DNA of 64,000 nucleotides from Bretschneidera sinensis (lineage: Eukaryota > Streptophyta > Magnoliopsida > Brassicales > Akaniaceae), in NCBI GenBank assembly GCA_023935145.1, contig CM043700.1:103778400-103842399 (forward strand), written 5' to 3'. The notes below the pieces were generated by a model. The model worked only from the letters and a program-made list of their open reading frames with translations. It was not told the origin of the DNA and ran no database searches. The translations under genes were made by a program, and so were the position numbers. Shown here piece after piece: positions 30,581-43,350 of this stretch (positions within the stretch are counted from its first letter, which is position 1; every line of letters starts with the position of its first letter).

Positions 30581-33500
30581 AGGTTAGTGCTTTAATTGAA
30601 CAAAGAATTCCCCCAAATATAAGGATCCTAGCTGTCCAACCATTGCATGTAGCATCGAAAATCATGAGGTTGGACAAGTCTTGCTAGATTTAGGAGCTAG
30701 TGTAAACCTCATGCCATTTTCTATTTATTTACAGCTAGGTTTAGGAGAAATCAAACCAACCACTATGGTATTGCAATTGGCTGACCATTCAGTCAAGGTA
30801 CCCCAGGGTGTGGTAGAGGATGTTCTGATTCAAATTGATAAATTTTATTATCCTGTTGATTTCCTAATCTTTGATACTACTTCTGCTGTTGACACTAACT
30901 CTAAAATTCCTTTGATTTTGGGTAGACCTTTCCTTGCTACTGCAAATGCTCTAATTAATTATAGGAGTGGACTCATGAAGCTGTCTTTTAGAAACATGAC
31001 CCTCAAAGTGAACATCTTTAATGTTGCAAAACAGCCCAAAGATGAGGACGAGAACCACCACTTATACATGATCGAGTCACTCATTGATGAGGGAGTTTCT
31101 ATAGCTCATGATTTTGATCCTTTTGAATATTTTCTTGTTAATTCTGAGATTTATTCTATTAATGATAAAACTGATATAATTGATATTTGTGCTGTTTTTG
31201 ATAAATCTCAAGATTATGGCACTCGAGCATGGCAACCGAAGTTTGAAAAGTTACCCGAGAGAAGCAAGAAGCAAATCCCCTCAAGTATGGAAGCACCTAA
31301 AGTCGAATTGAAGCCACTACCTAAGGGTTTGAAGCATGTCTTCCTCGGTCCAGGTGATACTTTTCCTGTTATTGTCTCATCTGAATTGTCTAAGTCACAA
31401 GGTGAGAAATTAATTTGGACCTTAAATGCACATAAATCAGCCTTAGGTTGGAGCATGGCTGATTTAAAAGGAATTAGTCCCATGATCTATTCTCATAAGA
31501 TAAATTTGGATGAAGGGACTAATATTCGTAGAAACCCTCAACGTAGGCTTAACCCCACTATGAAAGAAGTAGTGAAGAATGAAGTGTTAAAACTATTAGA
31601 TGTGGGATTATATATCTATAGCTGATAGTAAATGGGTAAGCCCTACACAAGTCGTTCCTAAAAAGTCCGGAGTCATTGTGGTAAAAAAGGACCTAGGAGA
31701 ATTAGTCCCTACAAAACTTGTGACTGGGTGGCAAATGTACATTGATTATAGAAAATTAAATGCTGCCATCCAGAAAGACCACTTCCCACTCCCTTTTAGC
31801 AATCAAATTCTTGAGCGTGTAGCTGGTCATCTTTTTTACTGCTTCTTAGATGGTTATTCTGGTTATTATCAAATTGAAATTGCATTAGAAGACCAGGATA
31901 AAACCACCTACACCTGTCATTTTGGTACTTATGCCTTTCGTAAAATGCTAATTTGATTATTTAATGCCCTTGCCACTTTTCAACGTTGCATGATGAGCAT
32001 CTTTAGTGATATGGTTGAAAATTGCATGGAGGCTTTTATGGATGACCTAACTGTTTTTGGATCTTTATTTGATGCATGCTTAATGAATTTAGAAAGAGTG
32101 CCGATCCGTTGTAAGGAGAAGGAATTAGTCTTAAATTGGGAAAAATGCCATTTCATGGTACCATCCGGTATTGTCTTAGGGCATATTATTTCTTCTAAGG
32201 GGATAAAGGTTGATCAATCTAAGATTGAATTAATCTATAAATTTCCCACACCTAAGACAGTAAAGGATGTAAGATCTTTCCTTGGTCATGCTGGTTTTTA
32301 TAGGAGGTTCATACAAAAATTTTCCAACATATCTAGACCACTATGTGCCCTCCTAGTTAAAGATGTTCCATTTGAGTTGACTGAAGCTTGTCAAGAGGAC
32401 TTTAAAATGTTAATTGGCAAGCTTACTTCAGCACCTATAATGCAGTCACCTGATTGGAATTTACCTTTTGAAATCATGTGTGATGCTAGTGACTATGCTG
32501 TAGGTGCTGTTCTTGGATAGCGAAGAGAGGGAAAACCTTTTGTCATCTACTATGCTAGTAAAACCTTAAATAGTGCTCAAATGAACTACTCCGCCACTGA
32601 AAAAGAATTGCTAGCTGTAGTATTTGCTTTGGACAAATTTCATACTTATTTAATTGGTTCTCCTATTCTTATCTTCACAAATCATGCAGCCCTCAAGTAC
32701 CTTTTTACAAAGAAGGATGCCAAGGCACGACAAATGTGGTGGATCCTACTCTTACAAGAATTTGACATCACCATCAAGGATAAGAAAGGAGTTGAGAATG
32801 TGGTGGCTGACCATCTATCAAGGCTCACATTTGAGGACACCTCTGACGACATACCAATTAAGGATGATTTCGTCGATGAGAAATTACTCTCCATTACTTC
32901 TTTACCATAGTTTACTCATATCGTGAATTATTTGGCTACAGGAGAGATACCAATGGATTTGAACGCTCAAGACACGAGGAAGTTCTTATATAGGTACATA
33001 ATTTTTATTGGGATGACCTCTGTCTTTTCAAGTACTGCCCTGACCAAATTTGAAGGCGTTGCATCCATAATGAAGAGATTGCCAACGTCTTGGAATTTTG
33101 TCACTCCTAAGATTGTGTAGGCCACTTTTCAATGAAAAAAACCACTGCAAAAATTTTGCAGTGTGAATTTTATTGGCCTACCTTGTTTAAAGATGCAAAC
33201 ATCTATTGTCGCTCATGTGAAAAGTGTCAGAAGTTAGGAGCTGTGTCTCGTCGTAATATGATGCCCTTAAACCCAATTTTAGTGATTGAAATCTTTGATT
33301 GTTGGGGCATTAATTTTATAGGATCATTTCCTCCTTCCTTCGGATACCAATACATCATTGTGGTAGTAGATTATGTATCAAAATGGGTAAAAACAGTAGC
33401 TTCCCAAAGCAATGATAATAGAACTGTAATTAGATTTCTCAAAGAAAATGTGTTATCTCGATTTGGTACACCACATGCTATAATTAGTGATCGAGGTACA

Positions 33501-34199
33501 CATTTTTGCAACCGTTCATTTGAAGCTTTAATGAGAAAATATGGGGTGTTACATAAGATTTTCACTACTTACCACCCTCAGACAAGTGGACAAGTAGAAC
33601 TTGCTAATAGGGAAATTAAACAAATTTTAGAAAAAACAGTTAACCCGGATCGCAAGGATTGGTCTTTGAGACTAGTTGATGCACTTTGGGCTTACCGAAC
33701 AGCTTTCAAAACTCCCTTAGGTATGTCACCTTATAGGCTTGTTTTTGGAAAGCCTTGCCACCTACTTGTGGAGCTCGAGCATTGAGCTTATTGGGCTATC
33801 AAATCTTTCAATTTTGATAAAGGCGAAGCGGGTAAGCTTAGAAAATTTCAGTTGACCGAGTTAAAGGAGTTAATAAATGATGCTTATGAGAACTCTAGAA
33901 TCTATAAAACAAAGACAAAAGTGTTTCATGATAAAAATCTTTTAAGGAAAACATTTAAACCTAATGATCGGGTGTTCTTATATGATTCTAGACTTCATAA
34001 ACATCCAGGAAAACTTCGGCCGAGGTGGACCGGCCCCTTTATAGTAAAGAATGCTTTTGAAAATGGGGCGGTAGAAATAGAGGACACTAGAGATGGTCGA
34101 ATTTTTAAAGTAAATGGTCAACGCCTTCAAATCTTAATCGATAGGCAAGATCCAGAAGTGGAAGACATTTTGCTTATGGATCCGGTCTATTCCCCTTGA
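30581..34199 (+). pseudogene. Element D pol: protease, RT, RNase H, integrase
   Basis: Protease: LLDLGASVNLMPFSIYLQLG near 30681, KIPLILGRPFLATANALINY. RT: MYIDYRKLNAAIQKDHFPLP, the catalytic FMDDLTVFG (DD at 32041-32046) and LVLNWEKCHFMV. RNase [49 protein letters not shown]; the usual Asp before HAALKY is Asn. Integrase: zinc-binding region near 33060-33230 ([11 protein letters not shown]), WGINFIGSF (Asn for the first catalytic Asp), [18 protein letters not shown]. It ends MDPVYSP at 34199, with no chromodomain. Breaks: a frameshift near 31605; stops at 31954-31956, 32518-32520, 32908-32910 and 33783-33785; a frameshift near 33119. Confidence 0.88.
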
Positions 34200-34896
34200 C
34201 CACACCACACAGGTACATTTTTCTTTATTTTTCTTTTGTTTTGTTTGTTTTGTTAAGTTTATTTCAATTTTGATTTTTAGTTTTTTTAGTTTAATCTGGT
34301 TTTTAGTTTAAGAATTATTTTTGTTTGGCTAATTTTATTTTCTTCTTTTGGCAACAAACAAGTTTCTTTTAAACTAGAAATAGGCCCAAGAAGCCCAGCA
34401 GCACACCAGCCCGCGCCTAGGCCTAGCACTGTGTGCGCTGCAACACACAGTGTGCACGCACAAAAGCCTAGCAGCACACCAGCCCGCACTTAAGCCCAGC
34501 ACTGTGCACGCTGTAGCACACAATATGCATGCACAGAAGCCCAGCAGCACACCAGCCTAAGCCTAGGCCCAGCACTGTGCGCGCTGCAGTGCACAATGTG
34601 CACGTATACACACCTCAGCCAAAGCCATTGCGCCCCTATGAGCTAGCCCTGGCTTCACCTGTTCTGCCACCTGTCCTTGCACACAAAATAAAACCCAATT
34701 CTGCACTTATCATCTTCATTTCTCCCATACGAAAACAGCAGCTCACTTCTCTCTCTCTCATCCTCTCTCCAAACCCTCACTTACCCACTCACTCTTACTC
34801 AAAATTTCTTGATTCTAACATCATTTCTTGTAGGATTTTGCACTAATATTGTAGATTATGTTGGAAATTTACTATTATTCTATATATTTGATTCAA
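34200..34896 (+). other. Spacer between pol and ORF3 of element D
   Basis: T-rich sequence (34215-34345), then the 73-bp minisatellite (34391-34609), then CT-rich sequence (34735-34800). There is no ORF of its own. By position it corresponds to the 9702-10731 spacer in element B, which also contains palindromic repeats. Confidence 0.75.
34391..34609 (+). repeat. Minisatellite, three copies of a 73-bp unit
   Basis: Copies start at 34391, 34464 and 34537, each with AAGCCCAGCAGCACACCAGC (or one change). Each copy contains a self-complementary stretch of the type GTGCGCTGCA...TGTGCACGCAC. The units differ by a few transitions. Confidence 0.93.
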
Positions 34897-36042
34897 ATGA
34901 CCCTTAAGACTAAGAGACCAAGGGGGAAGCAAGCACAAGAGTATGATGAGAGCAAATTTGTTAGTTTTGAGGTTAGTGAGAGATATGCTAGGATGATGCA
35001 CAGTAGAAAACCCATTCTTGAGAGATGATTCAATACAACAGAGAGAGCAAACCCCACCTTGTTTAGAATGATTATTGATAGGCATTGGGGTATATTTGCT
35101 AGCCAACCATCTCATTCCCTCACAAATGTGGTTAGAGAATTCTATGCTAATGTAGAAGAACATAGGAATGGTAAGGTGAGAGTGAGAGGTAAAATAATCT
35201 CTTTTAGAAGCACATCTATCAACAGATTCTATGGGGCTCCCTGACATAGAAAACAGTGAGTATAGTGCATATGTATCTACTAATAATTATGAAGAGATTA
35301 GCAATACTCTCTGTACTCTGGGTACTACATGGAAAATGACGGGAGATACCCCTGTAACCTTGCCCGGTACTTCTCTGACTGTCAATGCTAGAGCTTGGCA
35401 ATATTTTGTATGTCAGAGGTTGATGCCTACTACACACTATAGTGACCTTACTATTGAGGGAGTTTTGCTGATTTATGCTATTTTGATTGGCATGACTGTT
35501 GATGTGGGCCAAATCATATTTAGTTCTATCATACACACTGTGCAACAAAATCTTGGATTGTACTTCCCTTCCTTAACTACTCAATTATGCATCCAAGCCA
35601 AAGTTCAGTACAGTCCTGATGAGGACGCCCAGCAACCAAAAAAGTCCATCGATGATGGCATGCTTAATATGATTAAAACCTCAAGGCTGCCAATTCTGGG
35701 AGAAAGAGCAGCAATTGCAATCCCTCTTCCCCCTAGGCATGTCACTGTTGCAGAGCACCTTGATGTTTTAGAGATTCGTTTTGACAAGCATCAGAAATTC
35801 TTGCATGATAGGTTTGATCGTCAAGAACACTTCTTGGCTAGGTAAGCTGATTATCAAGCGGGGGTGTATTCTTCTTTTGGTTAGATGTACCAACACCTTG
35901 CCTCTACTACTGGTTGTGACATGGATCACTTTCCACTTTGCCACCCTATCCTGGTGCCTCTTTTGATCCAACTCCTGAGGAAGGTGAAGAGAATGAAGAA
36001 AATGAATAGAATGAAGAAAAGGATGAGGACTTAGAGGATTAG
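34897..36042 (+). pseudogene. Element D ORF3: putative plant transposon protein-like
   Basis: Homologue of the ORF3 in element B. It starts MTLKTKRPRGKQAQEYDESK at 34897 and shows VVREFYANVEEHRNGKVRVR, NARAWQYFVCQRLMPTTHYS, VDVGQIIFSSI and GLYFPSLTTQLC. It then has a charged helix (LDVLEIRFDKHQKFL) and an acidic tail (EEGEENEENE) ending at 36042. Breaks: TGA at 35026-35028, a one-base frameshift near 35235, and stops near 35843, 35882 and 36007. The length, about 380 codons, is similar to B. The family is found across plant genomes next to such elements; its role is unknown. I see no signal peptide and no convincing membrane segment. Confidence 0.75.
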
Positions 36043-37198
36043 TCTTGGTTTCTATCTCTTGTTTGTCTACTTTTCTTTTGTTTTTATTATCGGATAACTA
36101 TACTAACATTTATTGTGTTTTCCTTTTCGTTATTTTATTTTTCGTACTTTATTTTTCTTTTCATTTTTAGTTATTTCTTTCCATTTCATGTGTTAACCTA
36201 ACATAACGTGGGAATCTTAATAGTACACCACAGTTGCTTTCTTTTTGTTGTGTTGTTCTATGTTGTAGATTGGAATTTCAGCAAGAAGAATGGCCTACAG
36301 TTCACATGATGGTGCACAATTTTCAGCTTGTGTGCACTTTTGCTTACAAAGGGAGTTTCCTTTCCTTTATCTTTAACATTGAGGACAATGCAATTTTTAA
36401 GTTGGGGGTGGAGGAAACATATTTTTTTTCTATTGAACTGCTTGGTGTTACTTTCCCTTTTTATCTGTTTTTAGCATGCTTTGTGTTAACCTTAGAGTTA
36501 ATTCACATGTCAATGATATGAACTTAATTGAGATAGCATATAGCATTTAGAAGAAGTTAAATCTTGCTTCGGTTTGAGAATAATTTTAAATGTCGATCTT
36601 CATTTGGTTTGAGACTCTAGTTTGTGGTAAGATTGTATGATTAGTCTAAAGCATTTAGAGAAGTTTTATGTGTGATTGCTTTGTGAATACTTTTGCAGTC
36701 TCAACAAGCTCTAGAACGTATTTGATAATCACTTGAGGCGAATTCCTAGAATGCACATTACTTATGATATGATATAGGCCATTTTTGAACTGTTTGAGCC
36801 TTTCAAACTTACCATTGCTATATTTATCATTAGTCATCTGTTTGAGCCTTTTTCTTGAAAAATGAATTGAGCTTTGTTTCTTCCGATAACCCATTCACTT
36901 ACCCTTATGAGCCTAAAAATATTTTATCCTTACCCTTCTTTTGAAAAGAACTTAGTCATATACATTTGTTGCGAAGCACTTGAGAGGAGCAAGGATGGAA
37001 ATATGAAAGAAAAAAAGTATTACTACCATAACCCAAGTACATTAAAGGAGATAAGTTGGGAGTTGTGGAAAAGAAAAGAAAAAGAAAAGAATGAAAGAGA
37101 AGGTGAATGGTCTTATGTGCCAAAATAAAAAGAAAAAGAGTAAATTATGGCAAAGAAAGAAGAAAAGAAAAAAAAAGTGATGATTTATTGAGAGAAAT
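36043..37198 (+). other. 3' UTR of element D
   Basis: Non-coding. It holds a PPT-like motif after a GAGGACAATG box (36376-36412, TTTTTAAGTTGGGGGTGG) and the conserved block shared with B and I (36708-36800; CTTGAGGCGAATTCCTAG at 36732-36749, GATATAGGCC at 36771-36780, GAGCCTTTC at 36796). Purine-rich A/G sequence follows at 37000-37195. The true 3' polypurine tract is absent because the 3' LTR is truncated. Confidence 0.75.
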
Positions 37199-37861
37199 GC
37201 TCAAGCAAGGCGAAGGGATGAATCCCTAGGTGTAGTTGTTCTTATTTTCCTTTATTGATTCAGTTGTAGTTGGGAATTATTGTCAAAACATTGTTATGTG
37301 TTACTCTTTTATCTAATTAAAGGATTTTCTCTTAATCCGGTGATTGTATCTTTATCTTTGATATAAGTCTAGTCATGCTCTTCTAATATCAAGATTATTG
37401 GATGTGATTAAGTCCGGTAGATTTATCTTTTAGGTTTGTCCATTACTGCAATATTTTCATTAAAGATATATTGTCGTTTCTTGATAAATCTATAGGATAG
37501 GTCAGGTGTGCTTAACTCGAAAGTAAAGAGTAATTCATATCAATTACATTAGAATTTATATGTGCTTTAGTTGAATATTTGTCGATTGCTTGTTTGGCAT
37601 GTGAAACTTGGAATCGAGATAAGACAACTGAATTGAGATTGGAATAAGGCAACGAACCTAGTGAGGATTCCTGAAACCTTGCTGTTTCTTTATCATACAC
37701 TTCAATCTATTTACAAAATTACTTCATCATTCATATCTTCTCACTTAATTATTATCGTTCGTGTTAAGGTTTGCACTTTTCCTTTGTAGATCGCTTTTCC
37801 CTATGGAATCGACACCCCAAAGCTGTGCTACAACTACCGCGTTATACTTTGGGCATTATCA
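37199..37861 (+). repeat. 3' LTR of element D, 5'-truncated
   Basis: Begins at CTCAAGCAAGGCGAAGG and matches 27978-28635 to the end GGCATTATCA. The U3 start is missing. The TSD AAGCC follows at 37862-37866. Confidence 0.88.
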
Positions 37862-40545
37862 AAGCCCCTCCATTTGCATGCACAAGATTTTAATGGAGGA
37901 ACTTTACAACCCATCGATCAAGTACTAAAGAAGATTAAATCTAGCAATGAAGGAGGTTGTTAGAGCTGAAATTTTAAAGCTCCTCAATGCTGGAATTATC
38001 TATGATATTTCAGACAACTCATAGGTAAGTCTAGTGCAGGTTGTACCAAAAAAAGGTGGAATGATAGTGGTATTTATTCCTACAAGAACAGTCGCGAGTT
38101 GGCATTTGTGTATGGATAACTGCAAGTTGAACAAAGCAACAAGTAAGGATCATTTTCTACTACCCTTTATTGATCAAATGCTGGATCAATTGGCTGGGTA
38201 TTCCTACTATTGCTTCTTAGATGGTTATTTGGGGTATAACCGGATTGCTATTGCCCTCAAAGAACAAGAGAAAACTACATTCACATGCCCTTACAGCATA
38301 TTTGCTTTTAGGATGATGCCATTCGAATTGTGCAATGCCCCAACAACATTTCAACGTTGCATAATGGCTATTTTTTTTGACATGGCAGAAGAGATAATAG
38401 AAATTTTATGGATGATTTTTCAGTTTTTGGTACATTTTTTTTATCATTGTTTGTATAATTTAGCTCTTATTTTGCAGAGATGTGAAGACAAAAATCTAGT
38501 CCTAAATTGGGAGAAGTACCATTTCATGGTTCAAGAAGGGATCGTGCTTGGCCATCGAGTGTCATGTAAAGGAATTGAGGTTGATCAAGCTGAAATTGAA
38601 ACCATAGAAAAGTTACCACCTCCAAAGAATGTGAAAGGAATTAGAAGCTTTCTAGGACATGCAGGATTTTATAGGTGATTTATCAAGGATTTTTCTAAAC
38701 TCCCTAAACTTTTTTGTAATCTTCTTGAAAAAATTCTGCATTTGACTTTGATAATGCTTGTTTGCAGGCCTTTAATGCAATCAAGGAGAAACTAGTTTCA
38801 ACACCAGTTATGATTGTACCTGATTAGAGTCAACCTTTTGAAGTCATGTGTGATGCGAGTGACTTTGCAGTTGGAGCAGTATTAGGACAAAAGCAAGACA
38901 AACTGTTCAAGACCATCTATTACGCAAACTGGACCTTGAATGATGCTTAACTAAGTTAAACAACAATTGATAAGGAGATGCTTGCTGTTGTGTTTACTTG
39001 TGACAAATTTTGGTCTTTATTGGTACAAAAGTGATAGCTGATCATGCAACAATTCGTTATTTGTCTAGCAAGAAGGTTGCTAGGCCTAGGCTGATTCGTT
39101 GGATCCTACTTCTTTAAGAATTTGATTAGGAGTTTCGAGATAAGAAGGGAAGTGAAAATTTAGTTGTTGATCATCTCTCTTGGCCAGAGCAAAAGGAAGT
39201 GAGATCAAATTCAGAGATCCAATAAGCATTCCCTGATGAGCAGTTGTTTGCATGTGAGATCAAGCTTCCTTGGTATGCTGATATTGTAAACTACTTAGCC
39301 TGTAAAGTACTGCCACCAGATCTCACTTACCACTAATGCAAGAAGTTTCTACATGATGTGAAATATTATTTTTGGGATGAGCCTTTGCCGTTCAAAAGAT
39401 GCCCTAATCAAATCATCCGAAGATGTGTACCAAAAGAAGAGATGCAAGCCATTCTCCATCATTGCCATTCATCATCAAATGGAGGATATTTTGGAGCAAC
39501 ATGAACAACAGCTAAGGTATTTCAAAGTGGTTTCTTTTGGCCGTCTATCTTTTATGATAGTTATACTTTGCTAGAGACTTGTGATTGGTGCCAACATATG
39601 GGAAATATTTGAAGGTGTCAAGAGCTACCATTGAAAAATATCTTAGAGATTGAGTTATTTGATGTTTAGGGAATCAATTTTATGGGTCATTTTCCTCCTT
39701 CTTTTGGCTTAGTCTATATCTTATTAGTAGTGGATTATATGTCAAAATAGGTGGAAGCAATTGCTACAATAACAAATGATGCAAAGGTTGTGCTTAAATT
39801 TCTGCATAAGAATATATTCACAAGATTTGGCACTCCACGAGCTATTATTAGTGACGAGGGGACCCACTTTTACAACAAGTTGTTTGCTAAACTAATGGTG
39901 TGAAGCACAAGATAGCACTTGGCTACCATCCTCAAACTAATAGCCAAGCTAAAATTTTAAATCAAGAAATCAAGAACATCCTCGAGAAGATGGTCAACAC
40001 TGATAGGAAGGATTGAGCAAAGAAGCTTGATGATGCTTTATGGACATACTGTACAACTTTCAAAACACCTATCGGCATGTCTCCTTACCGATTAGTGATT
40101 GGAAAAGTATGTCATTTTCTTGTTGAGTTGGAGCTTAGAGCTTTTTAGGCTGTAAACAAGTTTAATTTTGATTTAAAAGCAGCAGGTGAAAAGTGACTCT
40201 TACAATTGAATGAGATGGATGAGTTCTGGAACGATGCTCATGAAAATGCGAAGATCTACAAAGAATGGACAAAAAAATAGCATGACAAATAGATTCTTAG
40301 GTGTGAGTTTGCCATAGGATATCAAGTTTTACTCTTCAATTCACGACTCAAACTCTTCCCAGGAAAGTTAAAATCAAGATGGACAGGTCCTTATACAATT
40401 AATAATGTTTTCTCTTTTGGAGCAATAGACTTGAAGGACAAGACAAGGAATATATTTATAGTTAATGGTTAGAGATTAAAGCACTATTATAGCGAACAAA
40501 TTGAGAGGAACTGTGCATTGATTCCTCATAGAGACCATAATTAAG
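37862..40545 (+). pseudogene. Element I pol: RT, RNase H, integrase
   Basis: It continues the fragment at 20890-21244. RT is readable at 37925-38678, with VVRAEILKLLNAGIIYDISD, QVVPKKGGMIVV, KDHFLLPFIDQMLDQLAGYS and LCNAPTTFQRC. The catalytic FMDD region near 38405 is shifted out of frame by a lost T and restored by a gained T. RNase H: VMCDASDFAVGAVLG near 38845, and a relic of the KEMLAVVF helix. Integrase: zinc region near 39410-39610, a DVGIN-type first Asp region near 39660, AIISDEGTHF near 39840, then TNSQAKILNQEIK in place of TSGQVE-SN-EIK. The tail ends near 40545. Dozens of stops make this a relic. Confidence 0.82.
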
Positions 40546-42171
40546 GAAAATTGAAAATTCTGACTGTAGACTTCAAAACAAGCACTTCTGGGAGACAGCC
40601 CATAGAACTTTATTTTATTTTTATTTTTATTTTGAATAATTTGGATTTTGATGCAGGTTTGTTAGCAAGAATAAATTGCAAACTACGGCGGATTCACCAT
40701 GAAACCGGGGAAGTTCCTTTCATTTCTTCAATCTTTTTCTCTTTTGAATCACAATGAGGACATTTTTGAGTTTAAGTGTGGGGGTGTCAACTCCTGTAGT
40801 CATTTTTGTCCTCTTGATTGCTGGTTATTTTACTTTACTTATGATTTTATAAATCTTGAGTTTTTGAATTTTCTTACCAAGCATGCATTTGAGTATGATT
40901 GAATTCTCTATAAATCTGAATTTTGTGATTGAGGATAGGACTGAGAAAATTTTTGAAAATTTCTTTTATGTTAGGCTGAGTTTTGTGGATACTTTAATTT
41001 AAATCTTTGTCCTTGAACATAATTGAGCACATAGTCAATTTTTTTTTCTTTTGCTTTATTTCCATTTTGTTGACAAAGAGAATGGGTAGAATCAATTGGG
41101 TCAGGGGAGTTCAATCTTGCTTTACTCTAGAATCTATTGATGGATCCTTGAGGCGAAATCCTAGTTGATACCTAATATTTGATAAATGATCTAGGCATTT
41201 TTTGTCATTACTAAAAAGCTTTCCCAGCCGTCCTAGTTATAATACCATCATTGCATGGTGTACTTCCATAGTCAACCCCCCTTGAGCCTTACTTTGTTTA
41301 AGCTTTTTTTTTTCTTTTAACTACATTAATCATTCCCATTCTAAGCCTAAAAAACCATGAATTTACCTTTTGCAGTTTGAGGAAATACTTTGGTGGGAAT
41401 CTACATTTAAAGAGAAAGTTAGTTCAAATGAAATTATGCTCTGTTTGATCCAAGTGTATAAAAAAAAAGGAGTATTTTTGCTGGGTTTGTTTTTTTCCCA
41501 GAGGTGATTTATCCATCATGGAAGTAAGAATAAAATAGAGAAAACTCAATGAATCGAGTGCAAATCAATTCAGATTTTGTTAAAAGTGTACTTGGTATTG
41601 CTTCATTAAGCATAACAACAATAATGTCACTAGTATGAGCATACAGTCGAGAAAGAGTTATTGTTTGAAACCTGTGGATATATTTTTTATTGTTCTTTCC
41701 ACCAAGTATTTTCCCAGTTTGCGCTAATTTTTCTTATCAATTTCTTTTTTATCCCTCACCTCGTGGCTTGTCATTACAACCTGATTAAAGACCTTTTGAT
41801 CTCCGATTTTGGGGTTGACAACATTAGTGGAGAGGGTTTCATAAAATTGGACTTATGGAGTTAAGTTTTGAGAAAATTCCTCTGGTTTCAGTTGTTCTAC
41901 TTTTATCTAAGTTTACAGGTGGTTTGGAGTTAAATTTACTATATTACACATATACACAAGGACTTAGCTTTAGGTTGAAATAGTCTCTTAACTTTTGCTT
42001 GACAAATTGCTAAATTTTTTATTGATTTTCCTACTATCCTTGATATTAAAAGAGTAAGATGCTAGTAATGAAATCTAAATTCAGATCATGGCTTGGTGAG
42101 TGATGAAATTTTTCTATGGGTTCGTTTTATTTTTATTTGAGGACAAATAAAGTTTTAAGTTTGGGGGTGTT
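40546..42171 (+). other. 3' UTR of element I with polypurine tract
   Basis: 1.6 kb, AT-rich, no supported gene. A PPT-like motif after AATGAGGACA lies at 40752-40790 (TTTAAGTGTGGGGGTG). The block shared with B and D lies at about 41127-41205 (CTTGAGGCGAAATCCTAG at 41147-41164, GATCTAGGCATTT at 41188-41200). The true polypurine tract AAGTTTGGGGGTGTT (42157-42171) is preceded by GAGGACAAATAAAGTTT and touches the LTR. No ORF3 is visible here. Confidence 0.78.
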
Positions 42172-42381
42172 TGATGTTGTGCATAATTTCCTATTTTTAT
42201 CACATCTTAACTTTTAACTTTAATCTAATTTTATTAATTTTTGTTGGTTTTAGGCTTCATTGTTTTCAATTAATTTATTTCAGGTTTAGAAGAAGGAAAA
42301 GATCCAAATTTTAGTGTCCTATCGTCAAGGGACTAGTTCTCTTGTTTAAAAAAATAAATTTTAATTGAAGACTTTGGGAGC
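42172..42381 (+). repeat. Start of element I 3' LTR, cut by element J
   Basis: TGATGTTGTGCATAATTTCC follows the polypurine tract. After 210 bp the sequence changes to the LTR of element J at TGATAGGAGC (42382). The flanking 5 bases are GGAGC; the matching right side lies outside the window. Confidence 0.8.
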
Positions 42382-43350
42382 TGATAGGAGCTTAAATATT
42401 CATATTTAAGACCCTTAATTTATATTTGTTAAGCTCTTTGTTTACATATTTTATTCTATTTTACTTCTTTTTTGTGTTTTTGGTGTTTTTATAGGCTTGT
42501 GAAGAAAAGAAAGCATTTTGAAGCTTTAAAGGAAGAAAACTGAAGATCTGGAAAGAGCTAGTGCGATCAAGTGCAACATGGCAGCGATCAAGCACACAAA
42601 CAATCTCGTGCACACACAGAAGGCTCGAGCGCACCCATGCGCTCGAGCGCAGAAGCATGTGATTGAGTGCACACGCACAGAGAGGCGACAAAGCCAGTTT
42701 TGGAAAGATTTCTTTCGGACCTATTTTGGAAATTAGGGTTTCAAGGCACCTTTAGAACCCTATAAATGGCCTTGTAAAACACAGAAACAATATCTCCCTT
42801 TTGAGGAGCTTCTCTTCCTTTTAGTTTACCTTTTATTCTAGATTCGAAGTAGAGAGCTTAGGAAAGGAATTAATGACTCATCTCCCGAGTCTTTTTCGGT
42901 TTTAGTTTTATGTTTTTATTTAATTATGTTTAGCATGTTTACTTTACTTAATATATGTAACTAAACTCCTATAGGGCTCGATTGAAGCCCTAGTTATGCT
43001 TTACCGCATATTCATTCATTGATTATCTTTACTATAGCCTTGTTAGAATATTTAACTTGATTAATATCTGTTTATATTTACATTCCTCATATGTATATGC
43101 CTGATCAACGTATGCATGTGGCATGATAAGTTAGTCGAATCAATTTGGATGACCTAGTCCTGGGTTCAACATTAGTAACAAGGGATATCCACACCGGATT
43201 CCCGAGTTAATCAACATGGGAAACCAGAAGCGGACCAAGCCCTAGGTCCTGTGTGGTTGCCGATCTCCACAGCCCTCATGCTCTCTTAAGGAACAACTCA
43301 GTATGCACCCATGCTAAATCCCTTAAGAGAGAAAAGAGTTAGAGTATACA
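42382..43350 (+). repeat. Element J 5' LTR, first part
   Basis: 969 bp from TGATAGGAGC to AGTATACA. The U3 holds CTCGAGCGCA and GATCAAGCGC-type palindromes (42560-42680), and a TATAAATGG box lies near 42760. From about 42840 it matches element F's LTR in reverse complement. It is interrupted at ATACA by LTR1 of G. Confidence 0.85.

Larger units (their letters stand above)
21245..37861 (+). mobile_element. Element D: Athila-like retrotransposon with nested insertions in its 5' LTR
   Basis: The edges are TGATGAGAGT (21245) and GGCATTATCA (37861), with TSD AAGCC on both sides. Inside, the 5' LTR is in three pieces (21245-21254, 22691-22933, 27967-28635), split by a solo LTR and by element F. 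Then come PBS 28642-28659, gag, pol (to 34199), a 73-bp minisatellite, ORF3 (34897-36042), a 3' UTR, and a 5'-truncated 3' LTR (37199-37861). Coding regions contain many stops and frameshifts. Confidence 0.9.
20858..42381 (+). mobile_element. Element I: old Athila-like element split by element D
   Basis: The pol coding sequence at 20890-21244 continues at 37862 on the other side of element D. The target AAGCC is present at both edges (21240-21244, 37862-37866). Integrase ends near 40545, a 3' UTR follows, and a polypurine tract (42157-42171) touches the start of the 3' LTR (TGATGTTGTG, 42172). That LTR is cut after 210 bp by element J. Gag, protease and 5' LTR are not in the window. The density of stops makes this the most decayed Athila-like copy here. 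Confidence 0.85.

Noticed and set aside
36234..36521. Plus-strand 95-codon hydrophobic open frame after ORF3 of element D (possible membrane protein)
   Set aside because: It runs through the conserved PPT-like motif of the 3' UTR and is not conserved in element B; the hydrophobicity comes from T-rich DNA.
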